DNA of 64,000 nucleotides, from the NCBI GenBank assembly GCA_016190985.1, contig JACPPI010000018.1, forward strand, positions 62,001 through 126,000. Direction: 5' to 3'. The DNA comes from Opitutia bacterium (GTDB lineage Bacteria > Verrucomicrobiota > Verrucomicrobiia > Opitutales > Opitutaceae). This document shows, piece after piece, positions 51,538 through 60,078 of the stretch. A model generated the notes under the pieces. The model did not search any database. It saw only the letters and a program-made list of their open reading frames with translations, and was not told the DNA's origin. A program made the translations under genes and the position numbers. How positions within the stretch are numbered: the first letter of the stretch is position 1; each line of letters begins with the position of its first letter.

Positions 51538-53486
51538 ATGGAAAACAAAACCTAAAGCATAAAAAACCAGCAGCTTTGACCAATCCAGTGAATCAACCAA
51601 CCTCCACCCCCCGCTCTTTCTCCGCCTCCACCTTTGGGGAACGGATTAGCCGCGCGCTGGCACTGATCGCGCTTTACACCGCAGTCCTGACGGCCTGTCG
51701 CTATTTCGCCTACGAGGTGCGCTTTGATTTTCTGGTGCCGCATGAGTTCCAGGAGGAGCGGCTGTATTCCCTGGCCGTCAACCTGCCCATCAAGCTGGGG
51801 TTCCTGCTGCTGTTCCGCCAGTTTGGCAGCCTGCTGACCTATTTCAGCGTGCCGGACCTGATGCGCATCGCGGCGGCCATGGCCAGCGCCAACCTCGTCA
51901 GCTACTTGCTGCGCTACGGTTTCAACCCGGGCCTGATGTCGCCGCGCGGCGTCGTCTTGATTGATTTTGTGCTCGGGGTCGGCGCGTTGAGCGCCATGCG
52001 ACTGGGCTTTCGCATCTACCGGGAGCGTTACCTGACCGGGCACAGCCCAAACGGCAAGGCCGCCCGGCGCATCGCCGTGCTGGGGGCCGGGGATGCAGGG
52101 GCGGAGTTTGTGCGCGAGACCCAGGCGAAGCCTTCGTTGGGCCTGCGCCCGGTGTTCTTCCTCGATGATGACTGGAAGAAGCATGGCCATTCCATTCACG
52201 GCATCTCGGTGCTGGGGGCGCCGGAGGAAATCGCCCGGTTGCGCAAGGATTACCCGATCGACGCCTGCGTGCTGGCGATGCCGTCGGCCCCGGCGAAGCG
52301 GTTGCAGGAAATCTACAAGGTGCTCACCGCCGAGGGGCTGAAGGTGGAGATCGTGCCGTCCATGGCCGAGCTGGCCAGCGGCCGGGTGCAGGTCACCAAG
52401 ATCCGCCCGGTGCAGGTCGAGGATCTGTTGGGGCGCGACACGGTTGATCTGCGCAGCGACGACGTCGCGGCGCTCGTAAGGGACAAGGTGATCCTCGTCA
52501 CGGGCGCGGGGGGCAGCATTGGCGCCGAACTGTGCCGGCAGATCGCCGGCTACCATCCGCAGCGCCTGCTGCTCGTGGAGCAGGCCGAGGGCAGCCTGTT
52601 CAACATCGAGGCGGAACTGAACGAGCGCGGGCAGCAGCACCTGATCGTGCCGCTGGTGGCGGACATCATGGACGCCGACCGCATGCGCTTCATCTTCGAG
52701 CGCTACACCCCGCAGGTGGTGTTCCATGCGGCGGCCCACAAGCATGTCTTCATGATGGAGCGCCAGCCCGGCGAGGCCGTGAAGAACAACACCACCGGCA
52801 CGCGCCGCCTGGCCGAGCTGGCGGTGGCGAAGGGCGTCGGGGTGTTTGTGCTGATTTCCACCGACAAGGCCATCAATCCGACCAGCGCCATGGGGGCGAG
52901 CAAGCGTCTGGCGGAATTGCACCTGCTCGCGCTGCAGGACAAGCCCGGCAACCGGACCCGTTTCATGGCCGTGCGCTTCGGCAACGTCCTCGGCTCCTCC
53001 GGCAGCGTGATCCCGATCTTCAAGCAGCAGATCGCCACCGGCGGTCCGGTGACGGTCACGCATCCGGACGTGACGCGCTATTTCATGACCATCCCCGAGG
53101 CCGTGGGGCTGGTGCTGCGCACCACCACGCTGGGGCAGGGCGGCGAGATCTTCGTGTTGGATATGGGCAAGCCGGTGAAAATCGTCGATCTGGCGCGGCA
53201 ATTGATCGAGTTGAGCGGCCTGCGTCCCGGCGAGGACATCGAGATCAAGTTTATCGGCCTGCGCGCGGGCGAAAAGCTGTTCGAGGAACTCCAGCACCAC
53301 TCGGAGCAACTGAAACCGACGGCGCACGAACGCATCCACCTGCTGGCCGCCAGCGCACCGCACGGTGAAAAATGGGTGGCCGACTGCCGCGCCGAGCTGG
53401 AGGAGCAGGCCGGACAACTGGACCCGAATCAATTGAGGCAACGGATCAGGAAGTTCGTGCCGGAATACAGTCCGCACCTGGACTGA
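51528..53486 (+). CDS. CapD/WbpM-type nucleotide-sugar 4,6-dehydratase/epimerase
   Basis: A 652-residue membrane protein. The N-terminal part has about four membrane segments and a CoA-binding-like domain (IAVLGAGDAGAEFVRET); the C-terminal SDR domain has TGAGGSIGAEL near residue 325, AAAHKHV, the catalytic SMK-type region (STDKAINPTSAMGASK) and RYFMTIPEAV. Family members convert UDP-GlcNAc to a 4-keto-6-deoxy sugar, the substrate of the DegT enzyme two genes upstream. The start ATG is within a repeat, so it may be recent. Confidence 0.93.
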   Translation: MTEDGKQNLKHKKPAALTNPVNQPTSTPRSFSASTFGERISRALALIALYTAVLTACRYFAYEVRFDFLVPHEFQEERLYSLAVNLPIKLGFLLLFRQFGSLLTYFSVPDLMRIAAAMASANLVSYLLRYGFNPGLMSPRGVVLIDFVLGVGALSAMRLGFRIYRERYLTGHSPNGKAARRIAVLGAGDAGAEFVRETQAKPSLGLRPVFFLDDDWKKHGHSIHGISVLGAPEEIARLRKDYPIDACVLAMPSAPAKRLQEIYKVLTAEGLKVEIVPSMAELASGRVQVTKIRPVQVEDLLGRDTVDLRSDDVAALVRDKVILVTGAGGSIGAELCRQIAGYHPQRLLLVEQAEGSLFNIEAELNERGQQHLIVPLVADIMDADRMRFIFERYTPQVVFHAAAHKHVFMMERQPGEAVKNNTTGTRRLAELAVAKGVGVFVLISTDKAINPTSAMGASKRLAELHLLALQDKPGNRTRFMAVRFGNVLGSSGSVIPIFKQQIATGGPVTVTHPDVTRYFMTIPEAVGLVLRTTTLGQGGEIFVLDMGKPVKIVDLARQLIELSGLRPGEDIEIKFIGLRAGEKLFEELQHHSEQLKPTAHERIHLLAASAPHGEKWVADCRAELEEQAGQLDPNQLRQRIRKFVPEYSPHLD

Positions 53487-53499
53487 AGCGGAGCGAGAA

Positions 53500-53686
53500 C
53501 AGAGGAAAGACGGCGGAGGACAGTGGACGCTTGCTGTTGCTTGATCGCAATCCGGTGTGTCCGGTTGAAACCTGCTGGTTTCACGGGGTTCGTCCGCCGG
53601 CCTGTGCCGGGGCAAAAGTCCGGCAACCTGCGAGCGGCGCCGCAGTTTCAGGCAAAGAGGACGGAGACATGCAAGTATGTGGCATC
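53500..53686. repeat. Repeat-rich gap before vapB
   Basis: 53487-53720 holds no gene. It has an ACAGAGGAAAGACGGCGGAG unit (53500-53519), a CGGTGT element (53531-53570) and short hairpins (e.g. CCGGCCTGTGCCGG, 53597-53610). Confidence 0.6.
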
Positions 53687-53716
53687 TTGACGTAAGTGCA
53701 AATAGCATCATGATGC
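53687..53716 (+). promoter_or_regulatory. vapBC promoter and 12-bp palindromic operator
   Basis: TTGACG (53687-53692) serves as the -35 box. A perfect palindrome GCATCATGATGC (53705-53716) covers the expected -10 position (weak ATGATG) and ends 4 bases before the vapB ATG. The layout fits autoregulation by the VapBC complex. Confidence 0.6.
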
Positions 53717-53720
53717 CTGC

Positions 53721-53966
53721 ATGAGAACCACCCTGACCCTTGATCCCGACATCTCGGCCAAAGCCCGCAAGGGGGCGGCGCGCCTGCGCCAGCCGTTCAA
53801 GCAGGTCGTCAATTCCGCGCTGCGCATCGGCCTGGAGCAGCTGCTGAAGCCGGCCCCGGCCAAGCCCTACAAAACCAAGGCCCGTCCGCTGGGGCTGAAT
53901 GAGGGGTTCAGCTACGACAATGTGGCGGAACTGCTGGCCCGTGCGGAAGGCGAGGACCACTCATGA
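53721..53966 (+). CDS. vapB: VapB-type ribbon-helix-helix antitoxin
   Basis: An 81-residue protein. The N-terminus MRTTLTLDPDISAKARKGAA is a ribbon-helix-helix start, and QPFKQVVNSALRIGLEQLL is the following helix pair. The C-terminal FSYDNVAELLARAEGED would bind the toxin. A palindrome sits 4 bases before the start. The toxin gene follows after 67 bp that contain a short hairpin insertion (ATGGCTGCGGCCAT, near 53996), unlike the usual overlap. Confidence 0.85.
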   Translation: MRTTLTLDPDISAKARKGAARLRQPFKQVVNSALRIGLEQLLKPAPAKPYKTKARPLGLNEGFSYDNVAELLARAEGEDHS

Positions 53967-54033
53967 GACCAGCGGACAGAAGCTCGACGCAGGACATGGC
54001 TGCGGCCATCCAGCCGGAGGCTAAGCGCGCCTG

Positions 54034-54468
54034 ATGATCCTGGTAGATGCCAATCTGCTGCTTTATGCCGAGGACAGCCTGTCGGCCCAGCATGACGCCG
54101 CCCGGGAATGGTGGGACAGGCAACTGAGCGGCACCGGACCGGTGGCGCTGTGCTGGCCGGTGTTGACGGCCTTTATCCGCATCGGCACCAATGTGCGACT
54201 GCATCGGCGGCCTTTGACCCTGCGGGAAGCGGTCGACCGCACCCAAAGCTGGTTCGACCAGCCGTGTGTCCGGCTCATCCAGCCCACGGACCAACATTGG
54301 GTGATCTTTCAGAAGATGCTGCGGGAGGGCAATGCCGTCGCCAACCTGGTGTCCGACGCCCATCTCGCGGCGCTGGCGGTGGAGCACAATTGCGTGCTGC
54401 AATCCACCGATGCGGATTTCGCGCGTTTTCGCGGGCTGAAATGGAAGAATCCGCTGACGGACAAGTGA
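54034..54468 (+). CDS. vapC: VapC-type PIN ribonuclease toxin
   Basis: A 144-residue PIN protein. MILVDANLLLYAED carries Asp5; Glu is unusually absent from the ALCWPVLTAFIRI helix, where most relatives have one; SDAHLAALAVEH and STDADFARF hold the C-terminal acidic residues. Such TA-typical PIN proteins with 'IRI.T..R.....P' match the VapC family found with RHH antitoxins. It lies between capD-like and O-antigen ligase genes. Confidence 0.88.
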   Translation: MILVDANLLLYAEDSLSAQHDAAREWWDRQLSGTGPVALCWPVLTAFIRIGTNVRLHRRPLTLREAVDRTQSWFDQPCVRLIQPTDQHWVIFQKMLREGNAVANLVSDAHLAALAVEHNCVLQSTDADFARFRGLKWKNPLTDK

Positions 54469-54563
54469 GGGTCAGGCTGAAAGGGCGCCTTGTTCAATCG
54501 GGCGCTGGCAAAGAGCCTAATTCATGGCTGACAACTGAAGGCTGAGAGCCGACTACTGGTCCC

Positions 54564-56027
54564 ATGCAAGTAGCAGGACACAAGCAGCGGCCGCCCCTGC
54601 ACCCGCAGGAGAAATGGTTTCTGGGGCTGGCCATGCTCCAACTGGTCTTCCTGCCGTGGGCGTTCGGGACCATGCATGTCTGGAGCCAGTTGACTGCACT
54701 CGGTCTCGGGGCGGTGTTGCTGGGCGTGGCGCTGTGGCCGCGATTTTATTCGACCGACCTGTGCGAGGGGCCCGAGTTCCAGCTGCGCAGCTGGCCGCGG
54801 CTGATGCGGTTCCCTTTGTTCTGGCTGGGGCTCGGTCTGCTCTTCTACCTCGGGTTGCAGGCCTGGAACCCCGCCTGGCTGTGGACCCGCAACGCGACTT
54901 CCTGGTGGTTGGTGCGGGTGAACGAAGTGGAGTGGCTGCCCACCTCCATCCAGACGCCGTTCGAGCGTTTCAACCTGTGGCGGCAATTCATCATCTATGC
55001 GATCACCTGGCTGACCGCCTGTGCCTGCTGGATTGGAGTCACCCGCCGCAGGACCATGCATGTCCTGTTGGGAGCACTCGTGGCCAATGCCTGCGTCCTC
55101 GGCCTCGTGGGGTTTGTGCACAAGGCAAGCGGCGAGCCCCGGTTGCTCTGGATGCGCGATTTCCCCGGGGCGTCCTCGTTTGCCAGTTTTGTCTATCAGA
55201 ACCATGCGGGGGCCTACTTCAGCCTCATGAGCTTCACGGCTCTCGGTTTGGCGGTCTGGCATTTCTTCGAGGGGCGCAAGCGCATGGCGCGCTCCACGCC
55301 GGCGGCGTTGTGGCTGATCGCCGCGCTGCTCCTGGTTTTCGCTGTGGTGTTCTCCCTGTCGCGCGGCGCCATCATCAGCCTGGCGCTGTTCGCCATCGCA
55401 GCCATGATCGCGCTGCTGCTGCTGCGCTTCACCACCGCCACGCAGTCCACCATTCCCACGATCGTCCCGGTGCTGGTCGCGCTCGGGGTCATCGGCACGG
55501 TGGCCTGGATGGTCCGGCAGATCGATTTTTCGGCCGTCTATTTTCGTTTTGAGCAGCTTTCCCGGCTGCAGGCGAACGATCCGAGCGTGCTCAGCCGCCA
55601 ACTCGCCCGGGAGTCGGCGACCCAGATGCTGGGCGACCACTGGGTGCGCGGCGTGGGTGCCGGCGGATTCCGGTATCTGTTCCCGGGATACATCAAGGAC
55701 AAGCCGCTGATCTACGAACGCGGTCAGCTTTTCTGGGAACACGCCCACAACGACTGGCTGGAGATTCCGATTGAGCTGGGGCTGACGGGCGTTCTCTTGC
55801 TGGTGGCCGGAGCTGGCTGGCTCGCCTGGACCTGGTTCAGGGGCGGCGGGTGGCGGCACCCGCTTGTGCTGATGATCGGACTCGGGGTCTGCCAGGTGAT
55901 GGCGCATGCCGTGATGGACTTCCCGTTTCAAAATCCGGCCATCCTGGTGACTTGGCTGGTGCTGCTGATCGTCAGCCTGCGCTGGCTGGAACTGGACGGC
56001 GGCAATCCATCGCGGCCGTCCCACTGA
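54564..56027 (+). CDS. O-antigen ligase / polymerase family membrane protein (Wzy_C)
   Basis: A 487-residue protein with about twelve hydrophobic segments. The large periplasmic loop has RGVGAGGFRYLFP and the family signature WEHAHNDWLEIPIELG. It belongs to the WaaL/Wzy_C superfamily, which either ligates or polymerises glycans. With a Wzy-like protein already at 37,843, a ligase-type or second polymerase role is possible. Upstream is an AGCTGA-type repeat (54526-54548). Confidence 0.85.
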   Translation: MQVAGHKQRPPLHPQEKWFLGLAMLQLVFLPWAFGTMHVWSQLTALGLGAVLLGVALWPRFYSTDLCEGPEFQLRSWPRLMRFPLFWLGLGLLFYLGLQAWNPAWLWTRNATSWWLVRVNEVEWLPTSIQTPFERFNLWRQFIIYAITWLTACACWIGVTRRRTMHVLLGALVANACVLGLVGFVHKASGEPRLLWMRDFPGASSFASFVYQNHAGAYFSLMSFTALGLAVWHFFEGRKRMARSTPAALWLIAALLLVFAVVFSLSRGAIISLALFAIAAMIALLLLRFTTATQSTIPTIVPVLVALGVIGTVAWMVRQIDFSAVYFRFEQLSRLQANDPSVLSRQLARESATQMLGDHWVRGVGAGGFRYLFPGYIKDKPLIYERGQLFWEHAHNDWLEIPIELGLTGVLLLVAGAGWLAWTWFRGGGWRHPLVLMIGLGVCQVMAHAVMDFPFQNPAILVTWLVLLIVSLRWLELDGGNPSRPSH

Positions 56028-56063
56028 GCGCAAAAACCCGCCACCCCGGCTGCTGGCGCGGGC

Positions 56064-56091
56064 TTGCGTTGAGGAGTCCGCAGACTAGCTT
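56064..56091 (+). promoter_or_regulatory. Promoter of the 56.1-kb module
   Basis: TTGCGT (56064-56069) and TAGCTT (56086-56091) are spaced by 16 bases; ATG comes 6 bases later. Confidence 0.45.
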
Positions 56092-56097
56092 GTGGGC

Positions 56098-56334
56098 ATG
56101 ACGAGTGTCGCGCAGTCAATCCAGCCCGAGACCGGTCAGGAGAATCCGTTGGAACCGCGGTTGCTGGCGCTCTACCGCGTCGCGACGCCGGAGCAAAAGC
56201 TGACGGCCGTGGTGCGCTTGAACCAGGTCTTGCAGGGGCTGAAGGAAGCACAGCTGGCCGACGCCCGGCCGGAGTTGACCGGCGCGCAGCGACAGGCGGA
56301 GTTGCGCCACTGGTGGATGTCGGCCCGGGATTGA
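56098..56334 (+). CDS. Small partner protein of a nucleotidyltransferase
   Basis: A 78-residue protein. The segment TPEQKLTAVVRLNQVLQGLK and the tail LRHWWMSARD are typical of small ORFs that precede nucleotidyltransferase genes. It lies 14 bp before such a gene. Start at 56098 (ATG) is preferred to GTG 56092 because of the promoter spacing. Likely antitoxin-like; role inferred. Confidence 0.7.
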   Translation: MTSVAQSIQPETGQENPLEPRLLALYRVATPEQKLTAVVRLNQVLQGLKEAQLADARPELTGAQRQAELRHWWMSARD

Positions 56335-56348
56335 AGGAACCCGCCGTC

Positions 56349-56881
56349 ATGTGGGGCTGGCTGTTTCAGTTCATCGATCCGTTGGAGCAGGAGGGGCTGC
56401 CTTACGCCATGGTCGGCTCCGTGGCTTCATCGATCTACGGTGAACCCCGGGCCACGAACGACCTCGACCTGGTCATCCAGATCGGGACGGATGACGCGGC
56501 GCGGCTCGTGCCGGCTTTTCCTGCGGACAAGTTTTATATCCCCCCGGTCGAGGTGGTGCTGGCCGAACTCGGCCGGGCCCGCGGCGCGCACCGGAACATC
56601 ATCGCGCTGGAGGGCATGACGAAAGCCGATCTTTATCCGCTGCCCGCAAGTCAGCGAACGTGGTTTGAACGCCGTCGTCCTCTGCCGGTGGCCGGCCGCA
56701 AGGTCTGGGTGGCGGCCCCTGAAGCCGTGATCCTGCACAAACTGCTTTTCACCGGGAGGGCGGAGGCGAAAAGCACCGGCGCGATGTGCGCGCCATGGTG
56801 CCGGCCTCGGGGTCAACGCTGGACAGACAATGGCTGGAAGCCGAGGCGGTGCGGCTGGGTCTCGACCTGACTTTGGAATGA
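56349..56881 (+). pseudogene. Nucleotidyltransferase gene with a frameshift near 56,750
   Basis: The N-terminal part has MVGSVASSIYGEPRATNDLD with Asp38 and Asp40, as in the other modules. After ILHKLLF the frame goes wrong (TGRAEAKSTG...). The neighbouring frame reads HREGGGEKHRRDVRAMV and on to GLDLTLE, which is the family's normal C-terminus, and ends in a TGA (56879-56881) that overlaps the next ATG. One missing base near 56,750 explains this. It may be a true mutation or a sequencing error. Confidence 0.8.
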
Positions 56882-59247
56882 GGACTTGCCGCCAGGCCGC
56901 CGCCCTGCTCGCCACTGTGCTGGGTTTGGCTGTTCTTTCCGGTTGCCGAAAGGAGGGGGAGGAAGCCGCGGCCTCCAGTTTCCTGGTTTTTGACCAAGGC
57001 CACGGTTGCGTGGTGAGCCTGCCGGAGAATCCGAGCCCCGAGGCGCGAAGGGCGGCCAAGCTGATCCAGCACACCCTGGCCAAAGCATCGGGACTTTCGG
57101 AGAACAGGTTTCCCATTCGGGAGCAAGAGCAGGCGAGCCCCGGTTCCATCCGCGTCGAGGGCAGCAATCATCGCAAGGTGGGCGAGCCCCGGCTCGGGGA
57201 GAAAGTGTCGTGGCGGGCCATGCCCGGCCGGGTGGTGATCTCCAGCTATCCGGCCGATGCCATCGAGGCTGCGGCGGCGTGGTTCCTGGAGCAAACGACC
57301 GGCGCCCGGTGGTTCATGCCGGGGAAATTGGGCGAGCATGTGCCGCGGCGCACCGAATTGCGGTTGCCGTTCGGCGAAAAGCAGCATTCACCGTCTTTTA
57401 TTTCGCGAAACCTGGGCTTGGGTGGCTCTCCCGAGGAGAAGGAATGGTGGAGCCGGAATCGCCTGCGGGCCTGGTTCAGGCACGGGCACGCCATGAGCGG
57501 ACTCTTCAGCCCGGATGACATGAGGCGGAATCCCGATTACGCCCCGCTGGTCAATGGGGCGAAATATTTTCCCGCATCGGCCAATGACGGCAATTGGCAG
57601 CCCAACATCGCCGCCGTCGGCGCCGCCGAACATGCAGCCACCATTCTGCGCCAGCGCCGCGAGTTTTCCTCGGCGATCGGCATGAACGACAGCATGCGCT
57701 TTGATCAGTCGCCCCAGACTCGCGAGCTGATCGGTGCCCCGCGCTGGTTCCGGCTGAAGCCGGATTACTCCAAGCTGGTGTTTCGCTTCGTCAACGAAGT
57801 GGCGAAGCGGGTGCCGGGAAGATACCTGGGGGCCTATGCCTACGACTGGACTGAGGACACACCGGGATTTCCGATCGAGCGCAACGTGGTGCCCTACCTG
57901 ACGGCGGACCGCAGCGAATGGCATAATCCGGAATTCGCCGAGGAAGACCGGGCGCTCATCCGCCGCTGGGTGGCCGCCGGGCCCGAAGTGGTGGGGCTCT
58001 ACGACTATTACTACGGCGCGCCGTTCCTTGTGCCACGCCCGACGCTGTATGCCGTGGGGCAGTCGATCCCCTTTGCCCATCAGGCCGGAGTGCGGGCGTT
58101 TTATGCCGAGGTGTTTCCCAATTGGGGGCTCGACGGGCCCAAGGCCTGGCTGGCGGCGCAACTGCTGTGGGACGCCACGGCCAAGCCCGATGATTTGCTG
58201 GAGACCTACTATCGCGATTTCTGGCGCGAGGCGGCTGCGCCGATGCGGGAATATTTTGCGCTCTGCGACGAGCAGTGGCGCAACCAGCCGAAGCCGTCCT
58301 ACTGGCTCAAGTATTTCAAGGACGAGCAGCAGCACTTGCTTTTCCCGACGGGAGTCCGTATGAAACTGCGGGGACTGATCGAGGCGGCCCGACAGGCCGC
58401 GCAAGCGGACCTGACCCGGCAACGGGTGGAGTTTTTCGCAAAGGCATTCTCCGTCACGGAGGCGTTTTGCGGCTGGCAGGAATCCAAGGGCCGGCTGTCC
58501 CATCTGGCCCTGCTCCCTGCACCCGACGCCGGCCAGCTAAGGGCGGCCTCGCAGGCAGTCACCGATAGCGGGATACATTTGCGGCAGATCCACGCCGCCA
58601 CGGTCAAGGCCGCGCCGCTCGCGGTGGTGGCGAAGGTGATGGGTGAATTTGAGCGCAACGATCCCCGCCGGCGCGCCGGGTGGCGGTTAAGGGAGTCGGC
58701 TGACGGGGCGGATTTGCTCGCGAGTTTGGGCGGCCCGGTGGCCTTGCGACTCACTGGCCAGGAGCTCCTCAGCGACACCTTGCTGGAGAAGACCCGGATC
58801 AAGCCGCCGACCGGATCAATGGACCTGGAGTGGGTGACGCAGGGTGCCTGGCGCGGGCATGGCGAGCCCTATGAAACGCGCCGGGTGATCCTCGGTCCCG
58901 GCAACATCCTGGCCATGCGCGGCTGCAAGCAGGAGACCTTCTCGCAATTTGCCGCCGCCGAGCCGGGCCGGTGGTATGTGGCCCGGGTCAGGGTGCGCGC
59001 GAAAGTCAGTCCGGGCAACATGACTTACCTGATCCTGAACTTTCAGGACGAGGGCAGGCGAACGCTCGGGCTGGGCCTGGTCGACCGTCTGCCGGCGGGG
59101 GATTACAGCGCTGAGGTCGAACTGGTCACTTGGGCGCAGGCGCCGGCGAAGGCCAAGCATGTCGGCCTCGGCGTGCGCGCCCTCAATCAGGTGGGCGACG
59201 ATTACGCGACCTTCAGGGATTTCACGCTGCAGGCGGCGGCGCCGTGA
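56878..59247 (+). CDS. DUF4838 lipoprotein (glycoside-hydrolase-like)
   Basis: A 789-residue protein with a lipoprotein signal (ALLATVLGLAVLSGC, lipobox LSGC). A GH20/GH67-like N-terminal domain with AAAWFLEQTTGARWFMPG and YAPLVNGAK and the AYDWTEDTPGF segment mark the DUF4838 family, followed by a helical region and a C-terminal beta-sandwich. Such proteins are seen near EPS loci in Verrucomicrobiota. The substrate is unknown, perhaps a uronic-acid-rich polymer made by this cluster. The ATG overlaps the nucleotidyltransferase stop (ATGA). Confidence 0.85.
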   Translation: MRTCRQAAALLATVLGLAVLSGCRKEGEEAAASSFLVFDQGHGCVVSLPENPSPEARRAAKLIQHTLAKASGLSENRFPIREQEQASPGSIRVEGSNHRKVGEPRLGEKVSWRAMPGRVVISSYPADAIEAAAAWFLEQTTGARWFMPGKLGEHVPRRTELRLPFGEKQHSPSFISRNLGLGGSPEEKEWWSRNRLRAWFRHGHAMSGLFSPDDMRRNPDYAPLVNGAKYFPASANDGNWQPNIAAVGAAEHAATILRQRREFSSAIGMNDSMRFDQSPQTRELIGAPRWFRLKPDYSKLVFRFVNEVAKRVPGRYLGAYAYDWTEDTPGFPIERNVVPYLTADRSEWHNPEFAEEDRALIRRWVAAGPEVVGLYDYYYGAPFLVPRPTLYAVGQSIPFAHQAGVRAFYAEVFPNWGLDGPKAWLAAQLLWDATAKPDDLLETYYRDFWREAAAPMREYFALCDEQWRNQPKPSYWLKYFKDEQQHLLFPTGVRMKLRGLIEAARQAAQADLTRQRVEFFAKAFSVTEAFCGWQESKGRLSHLALLPAPDAGQLRAASQAVTDSGIHLRQIHAATVKAAPLAVVAKVMGEFERNDPRRRAGWRLRESADGADLLASLGGPVALRLTGQELLSDTLLEKTRIKPPTGSMDLEWVTQGAWRGHGEPYETRRVILGPGNILAMRGCKQETFSQFAAAEPGRWYVARVRVRAKVSPGNMTYLILNFQDEGRRTLGLGLVDRLPAGDYSAEVELVTWAQAPAKAKHVGLGVRALNQVGDDYATFRDFTLQAAAP

Positions 59248-59257
59248 ATGCGCTCGC

Positions 59258-60076
59258 TCAGAGTGTCCGCGTGTAGCGGGCGCCGCGCTCGTCCTCGAAG
59301 GTGAGCGAGTTGGCGGTGATGCCGACCAGTTTCAGGCCCAGGTCCGCGTCGACCTGGCTGCCGATGCGGTAGACCCGGTCGTTCATGAGCACCTTGGCGT
59401 CGGTCGCCGAGGCGCGGACCCCGGCGACCTTGATGTTGTCGATGAATTGGATCGCCCGCGGCTCGAGCTTAGGCGGTGGTGCGGCCACCGCCGGTTGAGG
59501 GTTTACAGTTGAGGGTTGAGGGACCGGAGGCTTGGTCGCCGGCGAAGCGGAGAGCACCGTTGCCACCTGCTGTGGGCCCGGTGTTTGTCCGGCAGATTCC
59601 CGTTGCGGGCCGCTGCCCGCCCGGGATTTGTCCTGACCGCCGTCAGGCAAATGCCTGGCATCTGCCGGCAAAGGTGCGCTCTTCGGGGCCTGCGCAACGG
59701 ACAGGACGAAAGTGACGGGGGCGGACCCGCCGTCGCTCTTCGAGCTAGGGCGAGGCTCTTCCTGTGGTTTCACCGCAGGCGAGGCGGGCGTGGACTGCTG
59801 CGCGGCCGGCGAAGAGGACTGGGCCACGGGGGTGGGGGTAGCATCCACGTTCTTTGCGGTCGGAGAGGAGCGGAAAGCGAAATAACCACCGACCAGGAGC
59901 AGCACGCCGACGCCGGCTCCGGCCCAGATCAGCATCGAACCAGGGGCGCCGGATTTGGCGCGGCGAGAAATGCTGGCCGCGGATTCACCGCCGACGCCGG
60001 GCATCGAGGCGAGCACCGGGGCCTCGCCGGTGCGCTGCTTCTGGGCCTTCTTGAGGGCGTCGTTGATGAGGCTCAT
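59258..60076 (-). CDS. GspB/ExeB-like protein
   Basis: A 272-residue bitopic membrane protein. The N-terminus SLINDALKKAQKQR and the single anchor MLIWAGAGVGVLLLVGGYFA lead to a Pro/Ala/Ser-rich linker and a C-terminal domain with GVRASATDAKVLMNDRVYRI, like GspB, which helps place the type II secretin. The linker contains sequence coded by dispersed repeats (bases ~59557-59680, PDGGQDKSRAG...). It follows the ExeA-like gene by 2 bp. Confidence 0.8.
   Translation of the reverse strand: MSLINDALKKAQKQRTGEAPVLASMPGVGGESAASISRRAKSGAPGSMLIWAGAGVGVLLLVGGYFAFRSSPTAKNVDATPTPVAQSSSPAAQQSTPASPAVKPQEEPRPSSKSDGGSAPVTFVLSVAQAPKSAPLPADARHLPDGGQDKSRAGSGPQRESAGQTPGPQQVATVLSASPATKPPVPQPSTVNPQPAVAAPPPKLEPRAIQFIDNIKVAGVRASATDAKVLMNDRVYRIGSQVDADLGLKLVGITANSLTFEDERGARYTRTL
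59557..59680. repeat. CGGTGT-type repeat and hairpins inside the GspB-like gene
   Basis: CCGTTGCCACCTGCTG and CCCGGTGTTTGTCCGG (+ strand) match the elements at 48571 and 49731. CCTGAC-CGCC-GTCAGG follows at 59633-59648. They are read in frame on the minus strand within the linker. Confidence 0.65.
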
Positions 60077-60078
60077 GG

